From an uncultured Sediminibacterium sp. (GTDB taxonomy: Bacteria > Bacteroidota > Bacteroidia > Chitinophagales > Chitinophagaceae), in NCBI RefSeq assembly GCF_946481145.1, contig NZ_CAMLMJ010000003.1:62001-126000 (forward strand): a stretch of DNA of 64,000 nt. Direction: 5' to 3'. Position numbers and translations under genes: made by a program. Below are positions 63,348 through 64,000 of the stretch, one piece after another. Positions within the stretch are counted from its first letter, which is position 1. Each line of letters opens with the position of its first letter. Under the pieces are notes generated by a model. The model saw nothing but the letters and a program-made list of their open reading frames with translations, was not told where the DNA came from and ran no database searches.

Positions 63348-64000
63348 TCACGCTTCATATCTAAACTCTTTAACTGCATCCACAAAAGCCCTTGCATGGT
63401 CAACGGGTACATTGGGTAGTATACCGTGGCCGAGGTTGGCTATATGTCTGCCCGGTCCAAATGCTTTGAGCATATCTTTTACTTCCTGTTGAATTACTGG
63501 AATGGGTGATAATAATTTAGCCGGGTCAAAATTTCCCTGGAGGGTAACATTATTACCTGCAAATTGTCTGGCTAGCGCTGGTTTAATACACCAGTCTATC
63601 CCCAATCCATGTGCGCCTGTTGCTGCCATTTGATCAAGACTATGCCATGCACCTTTGGCGAAAAGAATAGTTGGTGCTTCGTCTTTAACAGCCTGCACAA
63701 TTTGACGCATATATCGCAAAGAGAGGTTTTCAAAATCATGCGGACTTAATAACCCGCCCCAGCTATCGAACAACTGTACGGTATCTGCGCCGGCTTTTAT
63801 TTGTGCTTTCAGGTAGGCAATAGTGGTTTCGGTGATCATTTGAAGCAGTTGGTGAGCAAGTTCCGGTTGAGTATAACAGAATGCTTTGGCTTCATCAAAA
63901 GTTTTTGATCCCTTGCCTTGGACCATATAACAGAGTAATGTCCATGGAGCACCTGCAAAGCCAATTAATGGCACACGACCATTTAACTCCTGCTTAATTA
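63348..64000 (-). CDS. hemE: Uroporphyrinogen decarboxylase (5' end beyond window)
   Basis: The frame is open through the right edge, so about 217 C-terminal residues are visible, beginning IKQELNGRVPLIGFAGAPWT. This is the family motif (PLIGFAGAPWTLLCYMVQG); the later LFDSWGGLLSPHDF and LQGNFDPAKL with GHGILPNVPVDHARAFV are also diagnostic. HemE decarboxylates the acetate groups of uroporphyrinogen III. It is the first gene of the heme block in transcription order within the window, ahead of hemF. Confidence 0.96.
   Translation of the reverse strand, partial: IKQELNGRVPLIGFAGAPWTLLCYMVQGKGSKTFDEAKAFCYTQPELAHQLLQMITETTIAYLKAQIKAGADTVQLFDSWGGLLSPHDFENLSLRYMRQIVQAVKDEAPTILFAKGAWHSLDQMAATGAHGLGIDWCIKPALARQFAGNNVTLQGNFDPAKLLSPIPVIQQEVKDMLKAFGPGRHIANLGHGILPNVPVDHARAFVDAVKEFRYEA

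Noticed and set aside
1..64000. tRNA, rRNA or known riboswitch
   Set aside because: No cloverleaf, rRNA core or conserved riboswitch motif was recognised by reading; a covariance search was not possible.

Overview
The window reads as a chromosome segment of a Bacteroidota bacterium, most probably of the family Chitinophagaceae. This is inferred from a SusC/SusD pair, gldF-gldG gliding genes, a murF-alr fusion, promoter elements of the TAnnTTTG type, and the lack of strong Shine-Dalgarno sites. No tRNA, rRNA or CRISPR array was seen.

Layout. (1) 1-1.9 kb: 3' part of a DPP4-like serine peptidase. (2) 2-10 kb: an AT-rich accessory island on the minus strand, with an EEP-fold hydrolase, a PhyH-like dioxygenase, a ParD antitoxin with a decayed parE, and a 1295-residue membrane-anchored YobI-type P-loop NTPase followed by a small two-TM protein. 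This pair is the best candidate for an uncharacterised defence system. A hairpin repeat family is scattered through the island. (3) 10.5-39.9 kb: a large pectin/hexuronate utilisation locus. It holds a GH9 enzyme, an IS3-family remnant, susC/susD, a pectinesterase, a LacI regulator, a CE12-GH28 fusion, a GH105-DUF4350 protein, a CE8-PL10 fusion, uxaB, uxaA, uxaC, a GapN-like aldehyde dehydrogenase, kduD, kduI, kdgK, eda and a hexuronate MFS transporter. (4) 39.9-43.3 kb: a second small accessory cluster with an AbiH-family protein, a free-standing EF-Tu domain-III-like protein and unknowns. (5) 43.4-64 kb: housekeeping genes: YcxB-like and GNAT genes, acpP-fabF-rnc, mce, iscS-iscU-iscA, gldFG, terC, murF-alr, lspA, a lipoprotein, a D-lactate dehydrogenase-like gene, and a heme cluster hemL-hemB-hemF-hemE, the last running off the right edge.

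How the pectin genes fit together. Secreted esterases, the polygalacturonase and the PL10 lyase would cut pectin into saturated and unsaturated oligogalacturonides. SusC/SusD import oligomers and GH105 removes unsaturated ends. ExuT imports monomers. Galacturonate goes through UxaC, UxaB and UxaA to 2-keto-3-deoxygluconate (KDG); unsaturated products go through KduI and KduD to KDG. KdgK and Eda then give pyruvate and glyceraldehyde-3-phosphate, which the GapN-like enzyme could oxidise directly to 3-phosphoglycerate. Three operator-like sequences in front of the GH9 gene, susC, and the lacI/CE12-GH28 divergent region suggest one LacI-type regulon.

Intergenic DNA is unusually structured. Several families of imperfect palindromes made of short reiterated words occupy most gene junctions. 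They also create spurious N-terminal extensions, so several starts were moved inward.
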